Shown: positions 32,741 through 42,861 of the stretch, in pieces
Layout of the letters: each line of letters opens with the position of its first letter
Numbering within the stretch: the first letter of the stretch is position 1
From: JAFDCJ01 sp964527835
GTDB taxonomy: Bacteria; Desulfobacterota; Desulfobacteria; Desulfobacterales; JAFDCJ01
Length of the DNA stretch: 64,000 nucleotides
Reading direction: 5' to 3'
Assembly (NCBI GenBank): GCA_964527835.1
Contig: CAZGNV010000002.1
Coordinates: 1 to 64,000, forward strand
Notes under the pieces: generated by a model
Seen by the model: the letters and a program-made list of their open reading frames with translations, nothing else
Databases searched by the model: none
Told to the model about the DNA's origin: nothing
Translations under genes and position numbers: made by a program

Positions 32741-34201
32741 TCACCGCCCGGAAAGGATCTTTTCGCGCAGCTGCCGGTAGCGCACCAGGGCGGCCATGGC
32801 CCGGGCCGCCCGCTGGGGAGCCGGCAGCACCACATGGCCGTGTTCCAGCAATGTCCGGACAAACAGATCATTATAATCCTGAAACGTGAAACCCACCAGC
32901 GGCTTGTGATGCTTGGCGACCAGATCGGCCAGGGCCCGGCATTGATCGGTAAAAAGCTTTTCAGTCAGCTGCGGGATCTGCTCCTCGGCAATTCCCATGG
33001 CCTGCATGGTGCGCCGGATGCTTTGCCGGGGTGCCAGAAAATACACCAACAGGCCATCCGCCCCCCTGGCGCCGAGCAGAATGTCGGGAATGGATGCAAA
33101 ATAATCCAGCGGGTTTTTGGAAAATGTCAGATCCACCGGATTGTTCACACTGCCGGTGTTAGGCACCAGGGGGGCCAGCTTTTCCAGTGCCGCCGGAGAA
33201 ATCGGAGGCAGCTCCAGACCGCAACGGCTGCAAGCATCGGCGGCCGCCGCACCGGGTCCCCCCGAATGGGTCTGAACAATCACCCGGTTGCCTTCAGGCT
33301 CAGGGCAGCTTCCCAGGGCCCAGCAGAAATCAAACAACTCGGTGATGCAATGGGCGCGAATCACTCCGCTTTGGCGGAACACGCCGTCATAAAGGGCGTC
33401 CGGGCCAGCCAGGGCCCCGGTATGTGAAAAACCGGCGCGGCGGCCCGCCTCGGAGCCGCCAGCATAATAGGCGACAATGGGCTTGTGCGGGACAATGGCC
33501 CGGGCCGTTTCGATAAAGGCCCTGCCCCGCCGGACGGTTTCCACGTACAGGCCGATCACCCGCGTATGGGGGCAGGCCGCCAGGTATTGCAGGCACTCGA
33601 CGATATCCACCTGGGCCTCGTTGCCGACGCTGATGCCGGCGGAAAACCCCAGGCCAAAGCGCCGCAGATAGCCGAACATCTGGGTGATCAGGCTGCCGCT
33701 CTGGGACGCCAGGCCAATGAATCCCGGCTGGCCCTCAAACGGCAGAAATGTCATGTTGAACCGGTGGTGGGGATTGGCCACCCCCAGGCAGTTGGGCCCC
33801 AGAAAGCGGATGCCGTATTGATCGGCCACCGCCAGCAGCTGTTTTTCCAGTTCCACCCCCGACCCGCCGACTTCTTTGAATCCACCGGAAACCACGATGG
33901 CATGCTTGATGCCCTTGCGGCCGCATTCGTCCATTGTCCGGAGCACGACTTGGGTGGGCAGCACCATGACCGCCAGGTCGGGCACTTCGGGCAGATCCTG
34001 CACGCTGCGATAGGCCTCGAGGTCCAGCACCCGCTTTTCCCGGGGATGAATCGGATAGATTTGGCCCTCAAAGCCCAGATCTTTCAGCGAATTGAGCTGG
34101 TTGGTCCCCATGGCGGAATAGCGGTTGGAGGCGCCGAAAAAAGCGATGCTGCGCGGATTGATGATGCGGTACAGCGGGCTTTGTTCGATATTATTGATCA
34201 T
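32741..34201 (-). CDS. ADP-forming acyl-CoA synthetase, alpha (CoA-binding) subunit
   Basis: Subunit of 486 residues. The N-terminal CoA-binding Rossmann domain has INPRSIAFFGASNRYSAMG; the ligase-CoA domains contain GFSHTGALAGPDALY, whose histidine is the phosphohistidine of this family, and VQTHSGGPGAAAADACSRCG. Together with the beta subunit it would convert acyl-CoA, ADP and phosphate to acid, CoA and ATP, or the reverse. The ATG at 34201 has GGGGAG four bases upstream and overlaps the beta gene by 11 bases; the longer reading lacks a ribosome site. Subunits are separate here, whereas many homologues are fused. The acyl substrate is unknown. Confidence 0.9.
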   Translation of the reverse strand: MINNIEQSPLYRIINPRSIAFFGASNRYSAMGTNQLNSLKDLGFEGQIYPIHPREKRVLDLEAYRSVQDLPEVPDLAVMVLPTQVVLRTMDECGRKGIKHAIVVSGGFKEVGGSGVELEKQLLAVADQYGIRFLGPNCLGVANPHHRFNMTFLPFEGQPGFIGLASQSGSLITQMFGYLRRFGLGFSAGISVGNEAQVDIVECLQYLAACPHTRVIGLYVETVRRGRAFIETARAIVPHKPIVAYYAGGSEAGRRAGFSHTGALAGPDALYDGVFRQSGVIRAHCITELFDFCWALGSCPEPEGNRVIVQTHSGGPGAAAADACSRCGLELPPISPAALEKLAPLVPNTGSVNNPVDLTFSKNPLDYFASIPDILLGARGADGLLVYFLAPRQSIRRTMQAMGIAEEQIPQLTEKLFTDQCRALADLVAKHHKPLVGFTFQDYNDLFVRTLLEHGHVVLPAPQRAARAMAALVRYRQLREKILSGR

Positions 34202-34892
34202 TTTGCTCCCCGCCGAAAACCACCAGGGCATCCACGGCCACCGCCCGCCCGTCAGCATCGATGATCATGGGGTTGATGTCGATTTCAGCCACCGCCGGAT
34301 GGTCAAGGCCGATTTTGCCCAGCGCCAGCAGAGCACTGCAAATCGTTTCACGATCCGCCGGGGCCTGCCCCCGGAATTCATCCAGAATGGCACGGGAGCG
34401 CAGCTCCGCGAGCATATCCAGGGCCTCGATGCGATCGAAGGGCGCCACCCTGAACACGGTGTCGTTGATGATCTCGGTCATGATCCCGCCCAGGCCGAAC
34501 ATGACGCAGGGGCCAAACTGAGGATCCCGGCTCAATCCCAGGACCACCTCCCGCTGCCCGGCAATCATTTCCTGAACCAGAACCCCTTCAAGATCGAGGT
34601 CAACGGCTGCCGTCACCCGCTGATACGCCGCGCGCAGTTCGGAGGCATCCCGAATGCCCAGGGCGATGCCGGCGGCTTCGGTTTTGTGCATCAACTCCGG
34701 CGCACAGGCCTTGAGCACCACCGGATACCCCATGGCATCCGCCGCGGCAACGGCGTCATCCGGGCTGCCGACCAGTTTTTCGGCAGTCACCGGAATGCCG
34801 TAGGCACCCAGCAATTGTTTTGAACCATATTCGGACAGGGCCCGCTGCCCCCTGTCCAGAGCGTCTTTGATAAGCTTGGTGGGATCCATCAT
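34191..34892 (-). CDS. ADP-forming acyl-CoA synthetase, beta (ATP-grasp) subunit
   Basis: A 233-residue ATP-grasp subunit. GAYGIPVTAEKLVGSPDDAV opens the domain, YPVVLKACAPELMHKTEAAG carries the nucleotide-binding Lys and the conserved His-Lys pair, and VLVQEMIAGQREVVLGLSRD, FGPCVMFGLGGIMTEI and AEIDINPMIID follow as expected. The length equals the single ATP-grasp_5 domain, so nothing is missing. It precedes the alpha gene with an 11-base overlap and follows a metallo-beta-lactamase-fold gene by 65 bases. The order beta-alpha suggests one transcript. Confidence 0.9.
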   Translation of the reverse strand: MMDPTKLIKDALDRGQRALSEYGSKQLLGAYGIPVTAEKLVGSPDDAVAAADAMGYPVVLKACAPELMHKTEAAGIALGIRDASELRAAYQRVTAAVDLDLEGVLVQEMIAGQREVVLGLSRDPQFGPCVMFGLGGIMTEIINDTVFRVAPFDRIEALDMLAELRSRAILDEFRGQAPADRETICSALLALGKIGLDHPAVAEIDINPMIIDADGRAVAVDALVVFGGEQNDQ

Positions 34893-34957
34893 GTTTGGGT
34901 TCCTTTACACATCCGGATAAAGCCGATATTGTATAATTTTCTACAATAAACGCAGTT

Positions 34958-35929
34958 TTATTTTAGCCGCTCGTACAATGTTATCTCGTTGTCGTGAAAA
35001 CGCGTCAACCGCCCCTCTTCTTCCAGGTAGCGCAAATGCGAAAGGGCCTCCCCGGTGGCAAACCATCGCTGGGCCACCGGGAACTGCTCCCAGGAATCAT
35101 AGGCGATATCCCAGGTCATGCGCGCGGCCACCTGAAAGGCGCTCAGAGGGCCATCTTCCAACAGGGCCAGCACCTCGCTCAACCGGTTGCTGTGGTGCTG
35201 CTTTAATTCGTCAATGCGCGCCCGGTGATCCTCGATGAGCCGCCGGTGTCCGGGCAGGGTGAGCGCCACGGACAGGCGGTACACTTTGTCGAGACTGGCC
35301 AGGTAGAATTTCAACGGATTCTGATCATCCCCCCAGCATTGAATGTTGGGGGTGATATCGATCAGAATATGATCGCCGGCCACCAGGATTTTTTTGTCCG
35401 CTTCGTAAAGGCAGGTGTGTCCCATGGTGTGCCCGGGGGTTGCCACGCACCTGAAATGGTAATCGCCGATGTCGATCACATTTCCGTCTTCCAGCACCTT
35501 CAACTCCGGGATCCAGTCCGAACCGTACCGCGCCCCGGGATGTTTGCCCAGGGCAGCGCGCAACTCATCTTTGGGAAATCCGTTTTGACCGGCATAATTG
35601 ATCATTTCATCGAATCCCTCCCAGGATTCGACAAGCTCTTTTTCCAGCCGGCTGAAAAAAACATCGCTGGACGGCGTGGCCAGCCGGCCGACAAGACCAA
35701 AATGATCGGCGTGCAGATGGGTGATGAAAAAATCTGTTCTGGCCAGGTCAATGCCGATTTTTTTTATCCCGGCCTGCATGGCATCGAAACATTGCGTGTG
35801 GTTCAGTCCGGTGTCGATGATCAGGTTGCGCTGGGCATCGCGGATCACATAGGAGTTCAGGTACTTGAGCGGGCTTTCCGGCAGCGGGATTTTGATCCGA
35901 AACAGGTTGGAAAATATCTCTTCGCACAT
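34958..35929 (-). CDS. Metallo-beta-lactamase-fold hydrolase
   Basis: MBL-fold protein of 323 residues. The metal motif ITHLHADHFG (HxHxDH) lies near residue 70, VATPGHTMGHTCLY gives the third histidine, LVAGDHILIDITPN the bridging aspartate, and LTLPGHRRLI the last histidine. The C-terminal 80 residues form a helical extension seen in thioesterase/glyoxalase-like members. It lies directly upstream of the acyl-CoA synthetase genes on the same strand, so a thioester or related substrate may be shared. The reaction is not determinable from sequence. Confidence 0.85.
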   Translation of the reverse strand: MCEEIFSNLFRIKIPLPESPLKYLNSYVIRDAQRNLIIDTGLNHTQCFDAMQAGIKKIGIDLARTDFFITHLHADHFGLVGRLATPSSDVFFSRLEKELVESWEGFDEMINYAGQNGFPKDELRAALGKHPGARYGSDWIPELKVLEDGNVIDIGDYHFRCVATPGHTMGHTCLYEADKKILVAGDHILIDITPNIQCWGDDQNPLKFYLASLDKVYRLSVALTLPGHRRLIEDHRARIDELKQHHSNRLSEVLALLEDGPLSAFQVAARMTWDIAYDSWEQFPVAQRWFATGEALSHLRYLEEEGRLTRFHDNEITLYERLK

Positions 35930-35949
35930 GAAGGTGCCTTTCTAGTCTG

Positions 35950-36118
35950 TGCACTAGATTTTCTAGTGCAACGTTAAAAATCGCTGCGGAATGCGGCTGC
36001 CCCGCCAGGCGCCTAGCGCATAGTGCAGGGTGCATAACACACAGGGCCAAGCACAAAAAAAGCGGGGCCTATCCGCCAAGCATCCTGCAATAGATGATTT
36101 AACAGCGAAAGTCAACTG
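35950..36118. other. Intergenic stretch with GCGCATAGTG-type repeat units
   Basis: The 385-base gap between the MBL gene and citrate synthase (35930-36314) holds degenerate CGCCTAGCGCATAGTGCAGG units like those at 14930 and 47225. A partial 191-bp element follows (36119-36200). No gene or RNA was recognised. Confidence 0.5.
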
Positions 36119-36200
36119 TGACGATCCCGTAAAAAACCATTTTTGAGCACCATCAACCCTTTTCGGAAAAAGAGCGGTGAAGGGTTACGTGTTGATATCG
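36119..36200. repeat. Partial copy of the 191-bp element
   Basis: TGACGATCCCGTAAAAAACC, then CATCAACCCTTTTCGGAAAA and GAGCGGTGAAGGGTTACGTG, match one half of the element. The match is lost before the centre. It is downstream of citrate synthase. Confidence 0.8.
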
Positions 36201-36314
36201 CAAAAATCAGACGTTCTCACTTCGCAGATCCAACGCAAAGCCAGCCATTGATTGTAGGCCAGGCTGCAATGAAATCGCGCTGGCAGTTCATCTGATTGTA
36301 GATATTTCTACAAG

Positions 36315-37592
<1,278 letters not shown>

Positions 37593-37769
37593 CGTGCTTT
37601 TTCTCCGATCCGATTATTCACGGGCGGTTGCCCGGTTGAAAGCAAATTTTTATACGAATAGCAGACAAAGGTCAAGAATGCGTTGCAATATCATTGAATT
37701 TTGAGTAGGAATAAGCCGGCTGGCCACTGTCAACCTCATCATAATGGCGGCTGAAAAAGGAGACCTGCC

Positions 37770-38546
37770 ATGTCATTCAAGGAAAACCTGCTAAAAAAAA
37801 TCCAAATTGACCAGCTCACCCGCACCGTGCTGCAGTCCGTCGGGACAGCGGACAGCGGACTGAAAATCGACAGGGAGGCCATGCGCAGACTGCTGGAAAT
37901 GAGCCCCTATGAATACCGCAAAGTGCGCGATCTGGATCTGTATGTTCGTGAAGGTGAGGGGCAAAAAGAAAAAATCCTGGTGCTCGACAACGAATTGCCG
38001 ATTTACCTCACCACCGTGGACGATGTGGCCATGCGCAAAAGCCCATTCACCAGTGAAATGGTAAAAATTCGCAACATCATCAAAATCCTGAAAGACTCCG
38101 ATGTCAAGGTCAGCATCAAACAGGACTCTGTTAAAACCATTCAAAAAGAGTGCATCGAGCAGCTGGACCTGTCCTACACCCCGGAGGATATCGAACAGAT
38201 CGCCAAAGAAGGGGCCGCGGCCCTGGAAAACGGGTATGCCGAGGGCGTCAAGGAAAGCCTGTTGCTGTTTGCCGATCTGCTGGACTACCAACCGCCGCCC
38301 AAAGCTTTTGACATCCGCCACCATGAAATCTTCGGTTCCCTGACATCCGGACAAGCCGGTGAAATCCTCTATGGTCCGGCGGTCATCTACAGCCTGATCG
38401 ACAACAGTTTGAAATTGATCGACGAGCCCATCAGCAATCTCGACAAGCCAAAACTGGAATTTTTTCAGCGCGTGGCAGCCGGAAAAGAAACGGCCTCCGT
38501 GGAAGGCGCCGAAGTCTTTGAGTATCTGAAAAGCAAGGTCAGTTGA
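37770..38546 (+). CDS. Conserved-looking protein of unknown function
   Basis: Not recognised. The 258-residue product is soluble and charged, with no membrane segment, signal or cysteine cluster. AMRRLLEMSPYEYRKVRDLDLYV is followed by ILVLDNELPIYLTTVDDVAMRKSP, a lysine-rich helical middle (SEMVKIRNIIKILKDSDVKV), and a tyrosine/proline-containing C-terminal half ending in EGAEVFEYLKSKVS. An ideal AAGGAG ribosome site precedes the ATG and codon use is like that of its neighbours, so it is a real gene. It is transcribed toward the potassium transporter genes, 100 bases away, and may be linked to them, but no function can be claimed. Confidence 0.75.
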   Translation: MSFKENLLKKIQIDQLTRTVLQSVGTADSGLKIDREAMRRLLEMSPYEYRKVRDLDLYVREGEGQKEKILVLDNELPIYLTTVDDVAMRKSPFTSEMVKIRNIIKILKDSDVKVSIKQDSVKTIQKECIEQLDLSYTPEDIEQIAKEGAAALENGYAEGVKESLLLFADLLDYQPPPKAFDIRHHEIFGSLTSGQAGEILYGPAVIYSLIDNSLKLIDEPISNLDKPKLEFFQRVAAGKETASVEGAEVFEYLKSKVS

Positions 38547-38646
38547 AAATGTCCACGCCCAGAAGACTTTTTCATCATGTTGCAGGCGGTCAGCACGTGA
38601 GGTTCGGGTGCCAATTGCAAAAGCCGACAGGAAAGAAATACCGGGC

Positions 38647-40044
38647 ATGGCCGACAAACTGAAAAAAGACCCGGCGGCCGTGGCAAACCTTTTGCGGCCG
38701 ATTTTCCGGTCACCAACGCGGATTCCGATTTTCGGATTTGCCGCCCTGATTTTCATCGGCACGCTTTTGCTGATGATACCGGCGGCCACTACCATGGAGC
38801 AGTTCAAACCGGTGGATGCCCTGTTTACCGCCGTATCGGCCAGCTGCGTGACCGGCCTGGTGGTGGTCGATACGGGCAGTGCCTTCAGCACCTTCGGCAA
38901 AATCGTGATCCTGGTTCTGATCCAGGTGGGCGGGCTGGGCATCATGACCATGTCAACCCTGTTTTTGCTTCTCGGCGGCCGGCGGCTGAGCTTGACCGAG
39001 CAGGTGGTCATCCGGGATACGTTTACCATCGGCGGCGAGCGCAGTGTCGCCTTTTTAATCCGGCACGTGGTGATCTTCGCCCTGGTCCTTGAAGCCATCG
39101 GAACCGTGCTGCTGCTGCCCCGATTCATGGCGGAAAAAAACATTGCCGAAGCGTGTTTTTTCGCGCTCTTTCATGCCGTCAGCGCTTTTTGCAATGCCGG
39201 GTTTTCTTTTTTCGCCCAAAGCTTCAGTGCCTACCGGGAAGATTGGCTGTTCAACCTGGTGATCTGCCTGCTGGTGATCACCGGCGGTCTCGGCTTTCTG
39301 GTGCTCTCCGAGCTCAAACAGCATTTTCCGTTCACCCGCCGCACCTGGGGCCGCCTGAGCCTGCATGCCAGGCTGGTGCTGTCGGTCACCCTGGGACTGC
39401 TGCTTTCCGGCACCGTGCTGGTGATCCTGCTGGAATGGGACAACACCCTGGCACCGCTTTCGGTGCCGGGAAGGCTGCTGGCGGCATTTTTCCAGTCGGT
39501 CACCACCCGCACCGCCGGGTTCAACACCCTGCCCATCGGCCAGATGGCCAATGCGACCCTGTTCGGATTTATCATGTTCATGTTTATCGGCGCTTCTCCA
39601 GGTTCATGCGGCGGCGGCGTCAAAACCACCACCTTCGCCAGCCTGGTTGTGCTCGGTCTTTCCCGGATGCGCGGACGCCAGCGCCCCCAGGTTTTTCAAC
39701 GCACGATTTCCGAGGGCAGCATCGGGCGAGCCATGAGCGTGGTATTGATCAGCTTCATGGTGATCGGACTGGCCACCATGGTCATCCTGATGACCGAGCT
39801 GGGAGAGACGCCGCATCCCGCAAGCCGGGGAAAGTTCCTGGAGCTGTTCTTCGAAGTCGTCAGTGCCTTCGGTACGGTGGGACTGTCCACGGGGGTGACC
39901 GCCGGGCTGAGCACGGCCGGCAAGCTGATCATGGCGGCGGTGATGTTCGTGGGACGCCTGGGGCCGCTGGTGGTGGCCATGGCGATCAGCCGCCGTACAG
40001 CGCCCCGTTATTACTATGCCGAAGAGGCAATCATGAGCGGATGA
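38647..40044 (+). CDS. Potassium uptake membrane protein, TrkH/KtrB family
   Basis: Inner-membrane K+ translocating subunit of 465 residues from this start. Four pore loops with their selectivity glycines are visible: AVSASCVTGLVVVDTGS, AVSAFCNAGFSFF, VTTRTAGFNTLPIG and VSAFGTVGLSTGVT. Membrane pairs flank each. ASPGSCGGGVKTTTFA is the gating loop. A GTG at 38608 with GAGG five bases upstream would add 13 residues; the ATG at 38647 has AGGAAAG about 11 bases away, so the start is uncertain. The cytosolic partner gene follows eight bases later. Together they form a sodium- or proton-coupled Ktr/Trk system. Confidence 0.9.
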   Translation: MADKLKKDPAAVANLLRPIFRSPTRIPIFGFAALIFIGTLLLMIPAATTMEQFKPVDALFTAVSASCVTGLVVVDTGSAFSTFGKIVILVLIQVGGLGIMTMSTLFLLLGGRRLSLTEQVVIRDTFTIGGERSVAFLIRHVVIFALVLEAIGTVLLLPRFMAEKNIAEACFFALFHAVSAFCNAGFSFFAQSFSAYREDWLFNLVICLLVITGGLGFLVLSELKQHFPFTRRTWGRLSLHARLVLSVTLGLLLSGTVLVILLEWDNTLAPLSVPGRLLAAFFQSVTTRTAGFNTLPIGQMANATLFGFIMFMFIGASPGSCGGGVKTTTFASLVVLGLSRMRGRQRPQVFQRTISEGSIGRAMSVVLISFMVIGLATMVILMTELGETPHPASRGKFLELFFEVVSAFGTVGLSTGVTAGLSTAGKLIMAAVMFVGRLGPLVVAMAISRRTAPRYYYAEEAIMSG

Positions 40045-40052
40045 GGTGAAAA

Positions 40053-40712
40053 ATGAAACAATATGCGGTTATCGGAATCGGACACTTCGGCCATTACCTG
40101 GCCGCCCACCTTTACAAAAAAGGCCACGATGTGCTGGCCATCGATCGCATTGCGGCCCGCATCCAGGAAATCAAGGACCAGGTCACCCAGGCGGTGGTCG
40201 CCGACGCCACGGATCGCAAGGCCATGGAGTCGCTGGAGTTAAAAAAGATGGACGCCGTGGTGGTGTGCACCGCTTCGGATCTGAGCCGATCGATCCTTGT
40301 CACGCTGAACATGAAAGACATCGGGGTGGCCAATGTTTACGCCAAGGCCATCAGCGAGGCCCATTTGCGGGTGCTGATCAAAATCGGCGCCACCGAGGTG
40401 TTTTTTCCCGAGAGGGACAACGCCATCTCCCTGGCCGAGCGCCTGCACAATCCGAACATGCTCGATTACCTGCCGTTTCTGGAAGGCTACAGCATCATCC
40501 AGCTGGCCCCGCCCAAGGACTTTGTGGGCAAATCCCTGCGCGAGCTGGATCTCATCAACCGCTTCGGCATCCAGGTGGTGGCCGTCAAGGAGGTGATTCC
40601 CGATAAGCTCAACCTGATTCCCACCGCCCATTTCAAACTGAAGGACAGCGACATCATGATCCTGCTGGGACCCAACGAAACCCTGGACAAACTCCGTGAA
40701 CAGGAGCCCTGA
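40053..40712 (+). CDS. Potassium uptake regulatory subunit, KtrA/TrkA family
   Basis: Cytosolic RCK protein of 219 residues. The Rossmann loop GIGHFGHYLAAHL (GxGxxG at about 8-13) is followed by an acidic Asp31 at the end of strand two, indicating NAD or ATP/ADP binding. VVVCTASDLSRSI and VYAKAISEAHLRVLIKIGA continue the RCK_N domain. The C-terminal 80 residues (FVGKSLRELDLINRFG, DIMILLGPNETLDKL) form the RCK_C domain. Single RCK_N plus RCK_C makes it KtrA-like rather than the duplicated E. coli TrkA. It gates the upstream membrane subunit. Confidence 0.93.
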   Translation: MKQYAVIGIGHFGHYLAAHLYKKGHDVLAIDRIAARIQEIKDQVTQAVVADATDRKAMESLELKKMDAVVVCTASDLSRSILVTLNMKDIGVANVYAKAISEAHLRVLIKIGATEVFFPERDNAISLAERLHNPNMLDYLPFLEGYSIIQLAPPKDFVGKSLRELDLINRFGIQVVAVKEVIPDKLNLIPTAHFKLKDSDIMILLGPNETLDKLREQEP

Positions 40713-40728
40713 ATAAATTAAGGATCCG

Positions 40729-42354
40729 ATGGAAAAAATCGTCAACCGGTATCCCTTTATTTTCATTGTTTTGCTGTGGCTGCTTTTCGTGGTGCTGCCC
40801 ATCGGCAACCGCGGCCTGTGGGCGCCGGATGAGCCGCGCTACCTGCAGGTCGCCTGGGAGATGTCCCGCAGCGGATCCTACCTGGTGCCTTTCATGAACG
40901 GCGAGATCTACGCCGAAAAACCGCCGCTTTTTTTCTGGCTGACGATTTTGGCTTCCAAAATCTTCGCCTTTGAAACGGCCAGCCGCTGGGTGTCGGCTTT
41001 TGCCAGCCTGGGCATCCTGCTGCTGACCTATCTTCTGGGGGCGATGGGCGGCGACAAAAAAATCGGCCTGACCGCAGCGCTGATCCTGATGACCACCAGC
41101 CTTTTCACCCTTTTGATGACCACCGGCAACATCGACACCACCCTGACATTTTTTACCACCGCCAGCCTGTTCTTTTTTTTTAAATGGGACGTGCAGCAAA
41201 AAGAAAAATTTCTGGTCCTGGCCTACAGCGCCTGCGGGGTCGGCATCCTGGCCAAGGGGCCGGTGGCATTGATTGTTCCCTGGCTGACCTTCGTCATCTG
41301 GGAGATCTTCAAACATCGGCGACATGAAAAAGCGTCGTTTGCCCACCTGGCCTGGGGCCCGGCCATCGCCCTGGCCATCGCCGCGCTGTGGGTCATTCCG
41401 GCCTGCATCACCGGCGGTGAGGAATATGCCCGCACCATCTTGTTGCGGCAGCAATTCGGCCGCGCCGTCAAAACCGCGCCCCACAGCCGACCGTTTTTCT
41501 ATTATTTGCTGAATTTTCCGCCCAACGCCATGCCCTGGTTCATCGTGCTGATCGGCGCAGTGCCGGTGATCAAAAAAGCCTGGCGGGACCGACAGCGGGA
41601 ATTGCTGCTTTTCGCGTTGTGGGCCTGTGCGACCTTCGTGTTTTTTTCTCTCCCGTCGGGCAAGCGCGAGCGCTACCTGCTGCCGCTTTACCCGGCATTC
41701 AGCATCATCATTGCCCACGTTGTCACCTTGTGGACCGCTCGTGGGGACACCACCCTGTGGCTGCGCATCTGTGCTGTCCTGGCCCTGGCAAGCCTTGGCC
41801 TGTTGCTGGCCTTCCCGCTGGTGGCCCCTTTGCTGACGGGCAAATTCCCGGTGCTGGCCATCTTTCCATTGGCCATCTCGGACGGGCGCCTGTGGGGAGT
41901 ATACGGCCTGGGGATGCTGGCCGCCGGCATCATCCGCCAGGCGTTTCAGCAGTTGAACGCCGGGCAGCACCGGGCGGCCTGCAACCTGATCGCCGTGAGT
42001 CTGCTGTTGGGTTTCGCAATGCTGCAGCTGTACTACATGCCCCACATCGACCGGGTAAAATCCGCCCGGCACGCCAGCCAGACCATCCGGTCCATCCTGC
42101 CGGCCGGGGGATCCATCGCTTTTTACGGCCGGCGATTTGACAACGGGTGGAATTTCTACCTGCAGCGGGCAATAATCCCCGTGGTCACCGATGAGCAGAT
42201 CAAGCAGCACCCGCTGCGCTATGACCTGATCATTCTGCGCCAAAAGCACCTGCCGCGGCTGGAAAAAGTCATGCCGCTGACCCATTATAAAATCGCGGCC
42301 GTTGAGCCGGTGGGCAGCAAAAAATTCGTGCTGCTGAAATTGAGGTCCCCCTGA
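40729..42354 (+). CDS. ArnT-like membrane glycosyltransferase (PMT/GT83 family)
   Basis: Integral membrane glycosyltransferase of 541 residues with about 12-13 hydrophobic helices. The first periplasmic loop has GLWAPDEPRYLQVAWEMSRS, holding the acidic catalytic motif of lipid-linked-sugar transferases such as ArnT. NGEIYAEKPPLFFWL follows as in that family. A C-terminal soluble part of about 90 residues ends the protein. It would move a sugar (for example an aminoarabinose) from undecaprenyl phosphate to lipid A or another acceptor on the outer face. The ribosome site AAGG lies six bases upstream. It is 16 bases after the KtrA gene. No other arn gene is present. Confidence 0.88.
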   Translation: MEKIVNRYPFIFIVLLWLLFVVLPIGNRGLWAPDEPRYLQVAWEMSRSGSYLVPFMNGEIYAEKPPLFFWLTILASKIFAFETASRWVSAFASLGILLLTYLLGAMGGDKKIGLTAALILMTTSLFTLLMTTGNIDTTLTFFTTASLFFFFKWDVQQKEKFLVLAYSACGVGILAKGPVALIVPWLTFVIWEIFKHRRHEKASFAHLAWGPAIALAIAALWVIPACITGGEEYARTILLRQQFGRAVKTAPHSRPFFYYLLNFPPNAMPWFIVLIGAVPVIKKAWRDRQRELLLFALWACATFVFFSLPSGKRERYLLPLYPAFSIIIAHVVTLWTARGDTTLWLRICAVLALASLGLLLAFPLVAPLLTGKFPVLAIFPLAISDGRLWGVYGLGMLAAGIIRQAFQQLNAGQHRAACNLIAVSLLLGFAMLQLYYMPHIDRVKSARHASQTIRSILPAGGSIAFYGRRFDNGWNFYLQRAIIPVVTDEQIKQHPLRYDLIILRQKHLPRLEKVMPLTHYKIAAVEPVGSKKFVLLKLRSP

Positions 42355-42369
42355 TTTCAGGATTATTGC

Positions 42370-42398
42370 TTGCAAGTTTTCTTGAACCTAACTATTAT
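42370..42398 (+). promoter_or_regulatory. Predicted promoter of hicBA
   Basis: TTGCAA (42370-42375) is followed by exactly 17 bases and TATTAT (42393-42398), a near-consensus sigma-70 pair. It lies about 45 bases upstream of the HicB start. Confidence 0.55.
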
Positions 42399-42445
42399 TT
42401 ATACGTGAAGCTGAAGAAAAATACTCGATCATATGGAGCGTTCGT

Positions 42446-42643
42446 ATGAAATACAAAATCGTCCTTGAAAAAACAGATGAAGGGTACAGTGTTCATTGTC
42501 CCGGGCTCCCCGGATGCTGGTCTCAGGGCCAAACTGAAATTGAAGCTATTGAAAACATTCAAGATGCGATCCAGGAATATTTAGCCGCCATCAACGAATC
42601 CATTAAAGATGACGATGTGCGTGAAGTTGAGGTAGCGATTTAA
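42446..42643 (+). CDS. hicB: HicB-family antitoxin
   Basis: Small protein of 65 residues with the HicB partial RNase-H-like fold: MKYKIVLEKTDEGYSVHCPG, then LPGCWSQGQTEIEAIENIQD and AIQEYLAAINES. No C-terminal DNA-binding domain is evident at this length, so regulation may need the complex or another protein. GGAG lies seven bases upstream of the ATG. The toxin gene starts two bases after its stop. The antitoxin-first order is one of the two common HicAB arrangements. Confidence 0.9.
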   Translation: MKYKIVLEKTDEGYSVHCPGLPGCWSQGQTEIEAIENIQDAIQEYLAAINESIKDDDVREVEVAI

Positions 42644-42645
42644 AC

Positions 42646-42861
42646 ATGCCGAAAATCCCGGGAGTCAATCATCTCCAGGCAGTTCGCGCGCTGGAAAAAG
42701 CCGGTTTTGAAATCGCCCGTCAAGGGAAAAAGCACATTGTCATGTCCGATGGTACCAGATTCCTCACCATTCCACGCAACAACCCCATTAATGCCTTCAC
42801 CATGGGCGGAATCGTAAAGGATGCCGGCCTCACCGTTGAAAAATTTCGCAAACTTCTATAA
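42646..42861 (+). CDS. hicA: HicA-family mRNA interferase toxin
   Basis: Toxin of 71 residues with a double-stranded-RNA-binding-like fold. ALEKAGFEIARQGKKHIVM carries the catalytic histidine (His30), and FLTIPRNNPINAFTMGGIVK is the typical second half. It presumably cleaves mRNA and is neutralised by the upstream HicB. It looks intact and full-length. The pair stands between the ArnT-like gene and the phosphonate-type importer. Confidence 0.92.
   Translation: MPKIPGVNHLQAVRALEKAGFEIARQGKKHIVMSDGTRFLTIPRNNPINAFTMGGIVKDAGLTVEKFRKLL

Noticed and set aside
37791..39143. 450-codon frame antisense to the unknown protein and ktrB
   Set aside because: It crosses two plus-strand genes and shows low-complexity composition; TrkH pore motifs prove the other strand.
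40654..42375. 573-codon open frame antisense to the ArnT-like gene
   Set aside because: Its translation is rich in Gln, Gly, Pro and His with no membrane or domain pattern, while the opposite strand encodes a clear family protein. It is a G+C-driven shadow.
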